Shown: piece after piece, positions 20,031 through 33,059 of the stretch
Position numbering within the stretch: position 1 is the stretch's first letter
How the letters are laid out: every line of letters starts with the position of its first letter
Source of the DNA: Macrostomum hystrix
Lineage: Eukaryota; Platyhelminthes; Macrostomidae
Direction of reading: 5' to 3'
NCBI GenBank assembly: GCA_950097015.1
Contig: CATNEN010000006.1
Coordinates: 432,128 to 496,127 of the forward strand
Length of the DNA stretch: 64,000 nucleotides
Notes under the pieces: generated by a model
The model's input: only the letters and a program-made list of their open reading frames with translations
Told to the model about the DNA's origin: nothing
The model's database searches: none
Made by a program: the position numbers and the translations under genes

Positions 20031-21185
20031 GTGCTAAGTATTTCTAAGAAAGCAGCAATAATGTCAACCATGCGTTTGACAAAGATATCAGAAGTAATAC
20101 AAAGGCATGTCTTCAGCAGCGCCTCGCATATTACACCGACCTGACCTGCGCATAGTAACACTCAGACTCAAGACAACAATAAACAGATACAGGCTTGCTA
20201 CTAAAAATTTTAAAGGGATAAAAAGTAAATTCTCCCGGGAACTGAGGAGCGCATTCGACTCGCCCCTCTTTGTCAAGCAATGAGAATTTGCCTGTTCGAT
20301 TCGGCAGCTGCTTTCTTGCGCATCGATCGAGCGCCATGACCCGCCCTTGTTGAAAAGTTCTTTCCCTCTTCGGCCTTCCAAATGGGGAGAGCCTGTTGGA
20401 TCCCGGGCTCGCTCTTGTTTTTTTTCTCCAGTCTTTTGACGGAATCGTTCCATTTTTGTAGTTTTGCAGCGGCGTGCACTCGCGTAAATTACCCAAAGGC
20501 CTCTTAACAACCTCTCCCTCCTCCTTGTCTCCTTTGTCCCCCGCGCTCCCCTGCAGCCTCCTTTGTGCTGACTGACTGCAGCTCTCCAGCCGCATGCCAG
20601 TTCCCACGGGCAATGGGATTCCCGCTTGTAACCGAGCTCGGTGTCTATCTCCGCTTAGTTCGGCTCCTCATCAACTCAGAGCCACTTCAATCGGCGCCTC
20701 CCCCCCTAATGGCCTCACTTTATCTCCTGCATCAGCATCTGCTTGCGCTGCCCGCAATTCGGCATCACCCTGATAGATCTGCGAACTGCTTAGAACTAAA
20801 AAGTGAACCCGCATGTGGCGGCATGTCTCGGCTTAAATTGATACTCAAAGCACGCCTACCTGCATGCCCACCTGTGAATTATTAAAATTTTGCCTATTTT
20901 CTTCTTTTAAAGTGATTCGTTAAAATTCGTGATTCGAGTGGATATCCTGCGATTTTTAATTTTCTCTCTTCAGTACGTGCGTATCTTTCTCGTGTGTCTC
21001 GTAAATCGACAACTTCTCTAAAAAGGCATAAATAACTGCTTTTAGTAATTCTTGTTATGTAGGATAAGACAGATAAGAGTGATGAGATAGATGAAATATA
21101 TGATACAGTTAGGACAGAAGAATTGGGTGATATGAGACTGGTGACATGACATTTTTGGGACCAAAAAACTATCAGATTTTGCTAA
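20031..21185. other. Unassigned stretch
   Basis: GC content is moderate at 20.1-20.8 kb and several frames are open on the minus strand, but none gives a recognisable protein. It could be regulatory or a decayed element. Confidence 0.35.
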
Positions 21186-21189
21186 CAGA

Positions 21190-21893
21190 ATCGTGTTCTT
21201 CTATATGAACTTCATCATGAAATGATCATGATCTAATTATGAAATTCCTGATGAAATGGTCATGATCTAGTTATGAACTTCCTGATGAAATGGTCATGAT
21301 CTAGTTATGAAATTCCTGATGAAATGGTCATGATCTAGTTATGAACTTCCTGATGAAATGGTCATGATCTAGTTATGAAATTCCTCCTGAAATGGTCATG
21401 ATCTAGTTATGAACTTCCTGATGAAATGGTCATGATCTATTTATGAAATTCCTCCTGAAATGGTCATGATCTAGTTATGAACTTCCTCATAAAATGGTCA
21501 TGATCTGGTTATGAACTTCCTCATAAAATGGTCATGACCTAGTTATGAACTTCCTGATGAAATGGTCATGATCTATTTATGAACTTCCTCATGAAATGGT
21601 CATGATCTAGTTATGAACTTCCTGATGAAATGGTCATGATCTATTTATGAACTTCCTGATGAAATGGTCATGATCTGGTTATGAACTTCCTCATAAAATG
21701 GTCATGATCTGGTTATGAACTTCCTCATAAAATGGTCATGACCTAGTTATGAACTTCCTGATGAAATGGTCATGATCTATTTATGAACTTCCTCATGAAA
21801 TGGTCATGACCTAGTTATGAACTTCCTGATGAAATGGTCATGATCTAGTTATGAACTTCCTGGTGAAATGGTCATGATCTAGTTATGATCATT
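21190..21893 (+). repeat. 34-bp tandem array, about 20 copies
   Basis: The unit contains ATGAACTTCCTGATGAAATG and GTCATGATCTAGTT. Two subtypes (CTGATGA and CTCATAA; ATCTA and ACCTA) alternate in runs. Confidence 0.95.
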
Positions 21894-22714
21894 AAATGTG
21901 TTACACTCTACTAACAATTGGCATTCTATAAGTAGTACTATGCATTGTGTGCTTCATGGCATGATTCCCAAAGATTATCATTGGTTGCCAGCCAGACAGG
22001 CCAATCCTAGAAGTTTTGAGGTTCTATCTAGAAATTGCGCAGAGCCCTTTATAGTGAAGAAGTTCTTATCCCAAAGAAACGCTTAGAAACAAAATTTTAG
22101 TAGAAAAAACTTTAGTCGCTCTCAATAAGTGATTTTTGAGTTTCTAGTTTGCAACTAGTGCCTCATACCAGCTCGGCATATTTTTAATTTGGTGAGTTTA
22201 GATTTCTTAATAATGAATTTTGTACATTTTAGTCATACTCGTGTGCTGAGTGCCTGAGTCTTCTCAATATTGTAATTTGTGTTTATATTTCACTAGATTT
22301 CGGACACACATTTGTTGCCTTTATCACCTGTGTATTATGGTGCCTTAATAAGGCTCATATATATTATATAGTTTACATACACCTGTTGCTCATATAGATG
22401 GCCAATTAGCTCTAGTCTCTGCTCCGGATTCGGACAGAATCTGGGCGGGCTGGATGACTCTCACTGCACCCTCAATGAACCCCGGCCGCTCTATCATTTT
22501 TGCGTGTCCAACTGCTTAATTATCTACCTATGTTTCTGACAGTGCCACATCCTGTTACCCGGGGTATATTGCCCTGCTTCCCTCTCACCCTGTCATATTT
22601 GAGGCTGTAAATCCTACTGCTTGTGCTCAGCTGAGGTCATATTATACAGTATTTGCCTGAGCAGACAGTTCTGGTAGGTTGTAGCCTGAGTTGCTACAGC
22701 TTTGTGGCTCCTAG
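21894..22714. other. Unassigned stretch
   Basis: No coding exon or array was recognised. Confidence 0.35.
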
Positions 22715-22795
22715 CACGAAGATATGTCCATGGAACATGTCCATGGACTCAATAGCTGTACGCCGAGAAATAGCTGTAGTTTTGGTATTGACTGT
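22715..22795 (+). repeat. SINE family B fragment
   Basis: CATGGACTCAATAGCTGTACGCCGAG matches the middle of the other family B copies. The head and tail are missing or too diverged. Confidence 0.45.
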
Positions 22796-22830
22796 ACATC
22801 TAGACCAGGTGTCATTGCTAGCTAGTTTTC

Positions 22831-23190
22831 GGGGGTCGGTGGCAGAGCGATTTAACGCATTTGCCTCTCGCCCCAAGGTCAAGGAAGTTCGATTCCGCGG
22901 CGAGGCCACATTAATTTGGGGCGCAGCCGCGGAGAGAAGGCTTGGCGGCTTGTCGTGCAATTTACGCCCTTGAGATCCAACCTACATCGCTGAGAAAGTC
23001 AGGGCAGGTGTTCACACCTGTGGGTGTGTGTGCCTGCGTACAGTATCTGTGTGCGTGTGTGCTCAGGAGTCAGCGAAATGGGCAGAATTGCCTCCTCGCT
23101 GGCTGCGGTTCTAGGGTCACTAAATGATGTCCCATTGCTCGCAGCCCTCCTGCAAATGTAATAATAATAATTATTATTATTATTAGTTAA
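22831..23190 (+). repeat. tRNA-derived SINE, family A (copy 4, best preserved)
   Basis: Head GGGGGTCGGTGGCAGAGCGA with A-box, GTTCGATTCCGCGG with B-box, then the shared body and 3' end (CGCAGCCCTCCTGCAAATG), ending in an (AAT)n/(ATT)n tail at 23158-23185. Length without tail is about 330 bp. It is the best single copy from which to define the family. Confidence 0.92.
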
Positions 23191-23884
23191 GATTTAGTCT
23201 GATAGTTCTAGGAGTTCCTACCCTGACTCTTGATCGCTTATTGATAAATAAGAGAAGACAATTTCATGCAAAACCAAACCCCCCCGGAAGCGCCAATTCG
23301 CCTCGTCCTTCTGATAGAAACGTCTAACAAATGCAAGCCCACACAGCGCATCAGAGAGGCCATATACGCGTGCCATTTGTGCAGCCAGCCACTAATACAA
23401 GGGCTGCCTTTAATTAGGTGCCTATATACGGATATAGATCGCTCTCATCCCGCACTAGTGCCTAGCGAATAGTAACTATTGGAAAGCTACTTAGAGGGAG
23501 GAGAGGGGGAGATTGAGATGGATTGGGGATTGATAGAATCGATGTCCTAGTAGATTAGAGTAGTATTGAGCATTCCAATTCTGTAATTCACCCAACCGCC
23601 ATTGATTGATTCCAATGATGTAGCTGCACATTCCAAAGAATCTGCGGCATAAACAAAATTTTCTTTTCTATTTTTTCTTACCGGAGAGAAGATCATTGAG
23701 TTACCGTTTCTTCCTCCAGAGTAAGTAATTAAGAGTAAGAGTAAGTAAGGTGTCCAGCTTAAGGGAACTCGCGTTGTTATTAAAAAGGGGGATTTTGCCT
23801 TGCATCTCGTCCTACTAAAACCACTCTTCTGATCTCTTTAAGGTATTTACTAACTAACTAACATTACCCTACCGATCTCTCTAA
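23191..23884. other. Unassigned stretch
   Basis: Nothing recognisable. Confidence 0.35.
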
Positions 23885-24405
23885 TGTACCACGATTTGGC
23901 TTCATATCACTCTTATCACTCTGAAGCCACTCTTATCATTCTGAGGTCACTCTTATTATTCTGAGGTCACTCTTATCACTCCAAGGTCACTCTTATCACT
24001 CTGAGGTCACTCTTATCACTCTGAGGTCACTCTTATCATTCTGAGGTCACTCTTATCATTCTGAGGTCACTCTTATCATTCTGAGGTCACTCTTATTATT
24101 CTCAGGTCACTCTTATCATTCTGATGTCACTCTTATCATTCCGAGGTCACTCTTATCATTCTGAGGTCACTCTTATCATTCTGAGGTCACTCTTATTATT
24201 CTCAGGTCACTCTTATCATTTTGAGGTCACACTTATCATTCCGAGGTCACTCTTATCATTCTGAGGTCACACTTATCATTCTGAGGTCACTCTTATTATT
24301 CTGAGGTCACACTTATCATTCCGAGGTCACTCTTATCATTCTGAGGTCACACTTATCATTCTGAGGTCACTCTTATTATTCTGAGGTCATTCTAATCACT
24401 ATTGT
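23885..24405 (+). repeat. 20-bp tandem array, about 26 copies
   Basis: The unit is close to CTGAGGTCACTCTTATCATT. The variants ATTATT, ACACTT and CCGAGG recur in an ordered series toward the 3' end, suggesting block duplications of about 120-140 bp. Confidence 0.93.
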
Positions 24406-25730
24406 CACGCAGGAGTCACTAGAGTGTCACTCTGAAGGCACTCGTATCACTCTTATCACTCTGAGGTCGCTGGTATCGCTTTGAGGTCACTCTAATGTCT
24501 CCTGTGTCACTGACGGCCAAGAGTCCTTCATCAGTAAGAATTTCGTCTTCTTGTCATCTCTGCTGATTAACTTGAAGCCGGATTGCCTACAGCTTTGAAG
24601 GCTGTCGGGCTTCAAAACTTTGTTCGACATGCTTGCCAAAAAACTTGCGTCACAATATCGACAGACAATGTCCTCCGAGGATTTGGCGCAACTGCAGATC
24701 TCTGTCGCAAATCTAATTTGATTTTCTGAGTGAGTGACATCACTAGATTTACCGCTGAAGCCATAGAACTCAAGGATCTGGAGAGTTGGACCGATCCGGA
24801 AGCCCTGGCGCGCCCTTGTAGGCCAGCTCAAATCACAGACTCTCATCCAAGCTACTCAAGATTGTCACACTACTCGGCGCAGTTGGCGAAGGGCGCAATC
24901 AAACGGAAATCAATATAGTCTCAGTCGGAGAAGCCCTAATAGCCAGGCCTAGTTACTGATCTGCCTCTAAGTCACTGCAAATCCTAGAGAATTTCCATTG
25001 CTAGTGAGCACAGTGACTCACAGAATCCTGTCTGTATTTATTTATATACACGCGTGTGGATATCCTAATATGCAGATTTGAGAATATGGCGACACTGCTG
25101 CTATACTTTGGTCCGCTAGTTTTCTAGTTTTCTGTTTTTATTTCGCCGTTCGTGAAGTTGAAAAGGGAGCATAAGTTTAGTATTCTGCCGCTTCCTATGA
25201 GACTCATTGCTGGTCAGTGGGATGCGCTGACTGTTTCTGGCTGAAGGTCCGCGCAACTGTTGCGTAATCATTCTACACTAGTCCCAAATTTGTGGGAAAA
25301 TTATACAGACACAATTTCCTCGATCAGTTTATGCATATGTATTGGGGAAGAATTTAACAAACTTTGTCTAGTCAGTGACAACTGCATTGCGGCCAAAAAT
25401 TACTATGCGGATGCATGCACCCTAGTGTCCCTGGGAACAATATACTGTCTTTCACGCCCAAGCAGCCATGCTAAAACAAATCTGATAGATCATATCTGTT
25501 AGTTAACCTCTGAGACTATGTGATTTTGTGCAATTAGATTGCATCACCTGCTTGACTGGACACTTTGTATCTGAGTTTTCTTTTCTAGAAAATGAGACTG
25601 AATTAGAATTCTATAATTATCTGTGAGCACAATCTCGCATTGTTGTGGGCGGTGCTAAAATATGCCTGGGGAGACATATTTTTTCATCTGAATCACAGAT
25701 AATCCTTATTATTAAAATGATAGAACAGAT
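24406..25730. other. Unassigned stretch with weak open frames
   Basis: Both strands are open around 24490-24920. The minus-strand frame (119 codons) has several Cys (ICSCAKSSEDIVCRYC) and the plus-strand frame reads DLESWTDPEALARP. Neither matches a family I know and no splice or codon evidence favours either. Confidence 0.3.
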
Positions 25731-25734
25731 GAAA

Positions 25735-26380
25735 GAGATACGATACATTAGAGATGAGACATGGGAGAGATGAGACACGGGACAGATGAGACACTGGAGA
25801 GATGAGACACGGGAAAGATGAGACACGGGAGAGATGAGACACAGTAGAGATGAGACACAGTAGAGATGAGACATGGGAGAGATGAGACACAGTAGAGATG
25901 AGACACGGGAGAGATGAGACACAGGAGAGATGAGACTCGGAGAGACATGGAGAGATAAGACACGAGACAGATGAGACACGGGAGAGACGAGACACGGGAG
26001 AGATGAGAAACGGGAGAGATGAGACACGGGAGAGGAGAGACATGGAGAGATAATACACGAGAGAGATGAGATACGGGAGAGATGAGACACGGGAGAGATG
26101 AGACACGGGAGACGAGAGACTTGGAGAGATAATACACGAGAGAGATGAGACACGGGAGAGATTAGACATGAAGTAGATGAGATACGGGAGAGATGAGACA
26201 CGGGAGAGATTAGACATGAAGTAGATGAGACACGAGAGAGATGAGACACGGGAGAGATGAGATACGGGAGAGATGAGACACGGGAGAGATTAGACATGAA
26301 GTAGATGAGACACGAGAGAGATGAGATTCTGGAGAGATGAGACACAGGAGAGATTAGACATGAAGGAGATGAGAAACGAG
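25735..26380. repeat. 16-bp tandem array, about 40 copies
   Basis: The unit is close to GAGATGAGACACGGGA, purine-rich on the plus strand. Because 16 is not a multiple of three, a 48-base cycle without stops gives long minus-strand frames in all three phases; these are artefacts. Confidence 0.93.
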
Positions 26381-26384
26381 ATGA

Positions 26385-28140
26385 CACAGGTTGACACAGA
26401 TAAGATTAAAACTCATTTTCGAAGATGAGACTGCATAAAACTTAGCATTTAGCAGTGAACTCGGGCGATCGCACAAGGTAAGAGATGAGACGTTGAGATC
26501 GCAAACTATTAAATAAGAAATCCAATGAGGTATAGCAAAGCCTTCAATATGAATCTATTTAAAGGTGGAATATTGTTTAGCCCCAGGTGTATAGCAAACA
26601 CAGATTCCCACCTATATCGTGGCGATGCAACAGTAGCGAAGCATTGAGATTGGCGGTCGCGGCTTTGTTTGCATAGACGGTCCAAACCTAAGAGAATGGC
26701 ACAACTGGCAAAACACAAAGGCAATCTAGTGTATTTGGCTTACTGAGCTGAATTAATGCTAAAGAATAATGAGCTGAAACACTCATTAGATTATTCCGAA
26801 GACCTACTGCAATGTTTTCTCTTACAACTAATGCGAAACTGGCCTCTGTTCGTGCTTTTCCCAATTTTATTTACATTTTTTCCCGATTCACTATATGTCT
26901 GCGGCCAAGGCAACAAAGTGCAGGCTTACAATTGCTGCTGCTGCTGCTGCTGCTGCTGCTAGGCCTCGAAGGCAGTCCGACCATCTAAAAAACTACATTA
27001 ATCAAGCATGTCAGCGCGAACCTTTAACTGTACCAATGGGAACACTGGAATTGGGATTTGGCAATAGATTTTCATTGACGTTGGGAGGTGGTGCTGTTTC
27101 TAAGAAACCGTTAATTTAGTACACGCTTTCCAGCAAGAATGCATTCGAAGATAATCTGTGATAACATTTTCGGTAAAACCCTTTGATTTAAGAAACTAGC
27201 CTGCTTCTAGTCTTTTTAATCCTAGTTCAATTCGGACTTTTATTGGAACAAAAAAAACATTTTTTGCCGAAAGTGAAAAATCGGGAGCTTGTTAAAATGC
27301 TAAATTTAATTTCCTTTCAAGCGCCTGTGTCCTCTAGTTCGGTACATCCCCAGGCCCGGGCCTCTGAAACACGAATCTTTCCTGCGAATTCGGCGTATGG
27401 GAAAAATTGAACAGCAGAAATTTTATGTTCAACTCTCGCAAAAAACTAGATTTTCTGCACACAAACGAGGACATCATATCCGTTGCGAAGTGTATCTCCA
27501 GCTCCGTACCTTTTCCGATTCCGAGGTACTATTTGAAAATTCAATTTCCCATCACGCGCGCACCTAGCGGGTGGGATGGCGGGCTGACATGGGATAAAAC
27601 TCCCACTGGGCAATCCCACAGACCCACTGCGCAACCTGTCAATTTAGTTTCCTCCTATATTGCTTGGAGACAGACAGACGAACAGGTGGATGTAAGTGAC
27701 GCATTCTGCTGACTGTTGGATAGACATGGGGACAGAGGGGGAGATGGGAGGGTGGGTGGCTGCGTAAGAGGGAAATGGAATTTTGGCAGCTGTTTAGTTG
27801 TCAAGCCTCATTTTCAGCAGCAGCAGCAGCAGAAGCAGAGGAGGCAAAAACGACGATTGATAAGGTGGTAAAAAAGTAGCTTACAAACATTATTTCAGCC
27901 CTGTCAGGTGCCTGATCAGTTTGAGTAATTGTTTAACAAATAACACAGTACATACTGACTGCAGTGCGTGTGTGGAATGCTGCTGAGAAATGATTATGCG
28001 TAACTTTTGTGCGGGTTAGTTGAGTATTCATTATTTTATTTTGGCTTAGCAAGTGTCGAGCTTTTCTAGGCTGAAATTGAATTCCTAACCTGAATAATAA
28101 TTCCCAAACTAAAATACTTAATTTCACAAACTAAATACTC
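26385..28140. other. Unassigned stretch with a (CTG)n run
   Basis: It contains about nine CTG triplets at 26933-26961 and (CAG)n near 27818-27838. No protein family was recognised in the open frames. Confidence 0.35.
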
Positions 28141-28144
28141 ATCC

Positions 28145-28440
28145 CCAGTCAGAAGCTTATCCCCCACCTAAAGCTTAATCACCCACCTGAAACTAAATTA
28201 CCTCACCTGAATCCTTATCATCCACCTGCTGAAGCTTATTCCCCATCTGAAGCTTATCCCCCTGAAGCTTAATCCCACACCTTATGCTTTATCCCCCTGA
28301 AGCTTAATCTCACACCTGAAGCTTAATCCCCACCTGAAGCTTGATCCCCCACCTGAAGCTTGATCCCCCACCTGAAGCCTAATCCTCCATCGGAAGCTTA
28401 ATCCCCACCTGAAGCTTACTCCCCCACCAGAAGATTCGAA
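28145..28440 (+). repeat. Degenerate 18-20 bp tandem array
   Basis: The unit is around CCCCACCTGAAGCTTAATC, about 15 copies, irregular in length. Confidence 0.8.
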
Positions 28441-29980
28441 TTGCTGAGATGTGAACTCCCGACCTCTCAGTGGTGTACGCTTAAAGCTGCCTTGTGTCTC
28501 ATTTTACGTGCCACTATCTGGTTCTTGGAATCTTTAGCAACACTGGAAGCATCCGCCTGTTGCTGCTGCTGCATCAAGAATGATGCAAACCAGATTCCTT
28601 CTATAGTCAGTACCAAGGTGCTGATTATCACAGCCAATGATTTCATCTATGGGCATGGTTACCGGCAATCAACAGGATCTTTGGCACAGCTGGCTGACTG
28701 TCGAACTGCACTCGATTATTAAGCGAAAACTGTCAGATTAACAGATTAAACCAGCGGGGACTGGGCCTAATAGATTCAAAAAGTTTCACTTGGCTTATGC
28801 AATAGGCTTCCAATTTTTTCTCACGTAATGGAAAGGAATTAGCTCTTAATTGGAAATGGGATGCTGCACATAATAAGTGTCGCCTGTTAATGGGGACAAC
28901 TCTAAATTTTGTTCGGTTCAGTAGATGCACAGCACATTTTTCATCTACTCGTACGCTAGCCACTGTCGCCTCAGGGCCTTCTCGAAAAGCCGAAAGTGGA
29001 CTTGGGAGAGCAGGACTGACATACTTACAACCTTACACTGCCGCATCAAACTCCAGAAGAACCGTTTCTATAATCCTACAAAATCATCTGGCCTAAGGCT
29101 TGAAGTGTGAAATTTGCTGCAGTTTTTTCCCATCGACAAATTTCCCATCTGTAACCAACCGTTAGCTGCTAACAATGCAGAGTACTATGAAACTGAAAAT
29201 GTACCTGCTTGATATTCAGAGGCCTATTTTAAAGACAGAATTGGTCGTTTTATTGGGTTCAAACCCTCAGTCCTTTTTTAACGAGAACTTCAGAATAGGG
29301 AGCTAGCTAGGAATGAGTCAGTTACAGCCAGCAAACCTGAGAAAGTTTATTTTGTTTGTGAATCACTCCTATGCAGCCACGCAGTCACTGTGCAATCAAA
29401 TGTAAGGAAAAGCGAAAATTAAACAACAACAAAAATTGACGCCGCGATCTTCGGTCGCTTTGAACGTCAGGTGACGAGCAAGTAATCAACTTTTCGAAGT
29501 CTCTCACTCGATCTCGCCGTGTCGAGTCTCCAAGGCCCGTCCGTCGGCTTTTTAATATCAACAGCGGGCTTACTCCAGCCCAACCGAGCCACTGGACATT
29601 GGCTGGATGACGCAATGCCCCGCTTCATCACCCCTCGGATGTCTGTCCCCGAGGCCATGACCTGCCCTCGCTGCGTGTCGATCTGCAGTGGCGGAGAGGT
29701 CCACCATCAGACAGCTGTTGCTCTCAGGGATATTCCCAAAGCCATCACACTTCATTGTCCACTGGATTGGTTGAGTTTCGACCATTCGGGGTGGCGTTAC
29801 AGCGATTGTGTAACTTAATTTCGAATCGGAAAACTTCTCTTCCACTCATTGATGTGTCCGACAGTAATTCACAGTTTGTTTTCCAGCCAGTGGCTCCATG
29901 TGACAACGAAGCTTGAAAGCTTCAAAAAACAGCATTAAATTATATATAAGTTATATTAATTTATGGATTCCTGAGTACAT
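28441..29980. other. Unassigned stretch
   Basis: Open frames on both strands near 29.4-29.85 kb have no recognisable domains and no supporting splice structure. Confidence 0.3.
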
Positions 29981-29984
29981 AATC

Positions 29985-30190
29985 ACACAGATAAGGTACG
30001 GAAGCACGCACATAGGATGTACATCAGCCCATACTTTTTCGTTGTCAATCAGTGTACATTCTGACTGTGCCTCAAAGTTGCAAACTTCCCAAGCATTCTC
30101 TCCGCAGCTGCGCCCCAAGTAAATGTGGCCTAGCCGCGGAATCGAGCTCGGGGACCTCGGTGCGAGCGGCAAACTGCCAATCACCCCTCT
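29985..30190 (-). repeat. tRNA-derived SINE, family A (copy 5, 3'-truncated)
   Basis: The head region (minus strand from about 30190) and first half of the body match the other copies; the tail half is lost. Confidence 0.75.
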
Positions 30191-30429
30191 AAGCTAGGAG
30201 TTTATTTTGGCGAAATCTCCTCATTGACACAAAAATATAGAATAAGACTGAAGATATTTCCACACACAGTGGTCCAGTCATTCAGCATATTCCGTGACAG
30301 AATTTCGTATCTTAGATCAGTGACTATAGCGAAACATTTGGACAAAAAGTGAAAGCTACAAGCGAACAAGCAAATTGATCTCGCGTTTGTCAGAAAAGGC
30401 GCGGTGTATACTCGTGTTAGATGCCTAGA

Positions 30430-30492
30430 TCTGTCTATAGATTAGCGCGGTAAGCAATCTAACCCTTTGAGCCATCCGTCCGTTTTGGGAAT
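30430..30492 (-). repeat. tRNA-like segment
   Basis: On the minus strand, GGATGGCTCAAAGGGTTAG has a good A-box. The B-box is not convincing. Possibly a SINE head or a decayed tRNA. Confidence 0.35.
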
Positions 30493-30900
30493 CTTATTTT
30501 TATACCCCGTTAAAATAGTCCCATAGTTGCTAAACCGTAGAATACGCTCGTACATATGAAACAGTTCGTTAATAACCTCACTTGATGATCACCTTTCTCC
30601 TAGCAACTGACGGGACTAACGCACATCATATTTTTTTCTTTCCACATAGAAAGACAAAGAAGAGAGACAAATTCCATGTGCAGTTATCCTCTTCCCGTCT
30701 TCAACTTCATATTTGTCTCTATTGTGTGAAGTTAGCGATCGTGATTTAGCTCGTAATATACTATAGTCTTGCCAACTTTCGGGTGGATGATTAAGCCCAA
30801 AGCGTTATAGGCTGAAAACATTTCATACGCTGACATTGGAAACGGAGACGTCTATGGCAAATAGTTTGGTAGCACCCATCCCAAGAGCAGCTTTTTCATG
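30493..30900. other. Unassigned stretch
   Basis: Nothing recognisable. Confidence 0.3.
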
Positions 30901-30904
30901 AACG

Positions 30905-31535
30905 CTATAGGTCTGTCTATGGGCCAACTCGAAAATACACCTGAGAGCTTTAAAATTAGACATCTAAACACTTGTCTATGGTTAAACCAAATGAACTCAA
31001 TAAGGCTTGTAAAGTTTGCTGCCCAGAAAGTGTCACCATTTACTGTTATTGAGACATAGAAACGAGACTCCAACGTACGCGAAAAAAACGCGAGAAAAAA
31101 GAGACATCGTTTAGCAAGCTTGGAAAAAAGTGGGCACTGGGTGACATCTCTCGAATGCTAGGGCATCAAGCGAACCTCCGTGTACAACATCTGCCACGCT
31201 TTTGATTTGGAAGTGAGTCTCTAAGCACTGCCCAGGGGTGGAACTAAGAACCAAAATCTCACCGAACCTATGAAAGACTTTCTGCAAGCTGCGGTCGAGG
31301 AGAATCTGTTGGTCACGTTGCAACAGCTACGCAGAGACTCGCTGTCTAATTGTCCACCCCTGAGCAGTGCTTAGAGGCTCCCTTCCAAATCAAAAGCGTG
31401 GCAGATGTTGTACACGTAGGAGGTTCGCTTGATGCCCTAGCATTCGAGAGATGTCCATAGACAAGTGTTTAGATGTCTGCCCGCTGTCTAATTTCAAAGC
31501 CCGCAGGTGTATTTTCGAGTTGGCCCATAGACAGC
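30905..31535. repeat. Large imperfect inverted repeat (fold-back)
   Basis: Two blocks recur inverted. 30905-30985 matches the reverse complement of about 31455-31535. About 31142-31245 matches the reverse complement of 31357-31455. The left arm has about 155 extra bases between the blocks. The arms surround a transposase fragment, so this appears to be a rearranged copy of one transposon. Confidence 0.8.
31090..31350 (+). pseudogene. Tc1-like transposase N-terminal fragment, frameshifted
   Basis: The translation gives a helix-turn-helix (ISRMLG, then after a one-base shift IKRTSVYNICHAFDLE), a PRGGTKNQ linker in the place of the GRPR-type motif, then LTEPMKDFLQAAVEENLLVT and LQQLRRDS. This is the order seen at the start of Tc1/mariner-superfamily transposases. 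There is at least one frameshift near 31159 and a stop at 31222-31224. No catalytic domain follows. Part of the helix-turn-helix is repeated inverted at 31357-31455. Confidence 0.65.
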
Positions 31536-31539
31536 AGTC

Positions 31540-33055
31540 GCTGTGTGGTGCCGCAGCAAGCTCAGTGTTCAATTTAAAAGCCCGCTTTCGCAAAGGCATC
31601 GCAAAATGCTATAGAATATACGTATTCTCATGTACGAGTTAAAATCAATCGTTGTCATTCTACTCATTGATTTCCTGAATGTTTTTTCAATCTATTTCCG
31701 CACCGATCAATAACGTGTTATCGGTGAAAGCTATTATAACCATCTTTGGAGGCTTGCAACACATTGATACATTGCCTCTTTAAAGATTCGGAAATATACA
31801 GAAACAGGGATTCGGATAGCAGTATTTTAAGTGGAACCTTTATTTCTCGCCGAAACTTTCACCAGGTGACATTCTCGATCGCTGCACGCTGATTTTCCGG
31901 TCGGCAAATCCTCTCTTAGCAATGCGGCAGATGAGCTTTCCAAGAAATGCGCCTTCTTCTACTCATCCTTGCTGTAAATTCCTCAACATAATTCCGTCAA
32001 ACTGAGGGCACTGAGAATGGGATTTAATCCCATTTTCCCCTCTCTGACTCCCACTGCATCCTCCTCGTCTAGGTGGGAGATCCGCGGCTTGCGCCACGAT
32101 CCTTGCAGCTGAGTTCCAAGACTCGGAAACTGGATAGACAGGACCCCGAATCGATGCCGGCCTCTTAAAGCTGCTGGATATTTTCCCAACAAGGCTCCTC
32201 CTCATTTTTTTTCCAATTCTCTTTCCGTGGATAAAACTCGTCCGAGTGGCGGAATGGCGGGATATCTCAATCTGAGAAGGACTATGAAGGGGAATGGATA
32301 ACCCAATCAATGGTGCGTCTGATGTGTGCGCTCTATGCAGCGGTATCAACCGTCCTTTTCGGCCCCTCCCAATCGTTTACCGTGATTTATAGCTGGCACA
32401 CTGTTAGAGCATTTTATTTTATTTTTGCGAACTTCTCCAACAAAGGTATTGGTGTCGCTCCGGTCGACTGATCAGTTTGTGCTGCTTGTCTCAGGAACAA
32501 TTTATACTAGCACGGCTACTAATTTGGTTAGTACCAGTCCAGCCAAGACCACTCTATTGGTAGCTGGTCAGCAATGTGTGCTTTTCTGCTCGCTGGCTGA
32601 TTAGCCTTGGGCCAGTCTTGTTTGCCCAGTGAGTCCTTCCTCCACGGGTGTATGGGGGGGTTCTCAAGATCCGCCAGTTGAGGAGAGGTTGGGAGGGGCG
32701 GCAGTTTGAGACTGATTGATGGAGCTTGGGATGCTGGCATGGCATCCTTGTCGGGACTGGATGAGCATCCTCACTTATAGCATCATCTCACTTTTCCGAT
32801 TGTAAATTTCCCAGGACACCAATCGGGGTCACCAACCCTCGGCTGATGAATCTGGCTTCTTGGAAGCCTTCTATGGCATATTTGATAAACCAATTTGACT
32901 AACTTGGCCAACTCCACTGGCTTTGCACTTATGCTCTTTCTCAAGAAAATCTAGCGAATACTATTTATTAAGGTTCGGCCATAGACAAACATGAATTCCG
33001 GCTCGAAAAACTCCGACAGTCCCGTCCAATAACCCTCTTCTGTTTTATTTCTTCA
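31540..33055. other. Unassigned stretch
   Basis: No exon or known repeat was recognised in this single-copy DNA. Confidence 0.3.
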
Positions 33056-33059
33056 TATA

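Noticed and set aside
20088-20613. Minus-strand frames of 140 and 160 codons
   Set aside because: Two overlapping frames of similar length in moderately GC-rich DNA, neither with a known motif.
24487-24918. Overlapping frames on both strands with Cys-rich or acidic segments
   Set aside because: No recognised family, no splice support and no reason to prefer one strand.
25617-26387. 256-codon minus-strand frame rich in Ser, Leu and Val
   Set aside because: Entirely made by the 16-bp array, and open in all three frames; no start context or domain.
29385-29845. Frames on both strands near 29.5 kb
   Set aside because: No motif, no splice structure; open frames are expected in this less AT-rich stretch.
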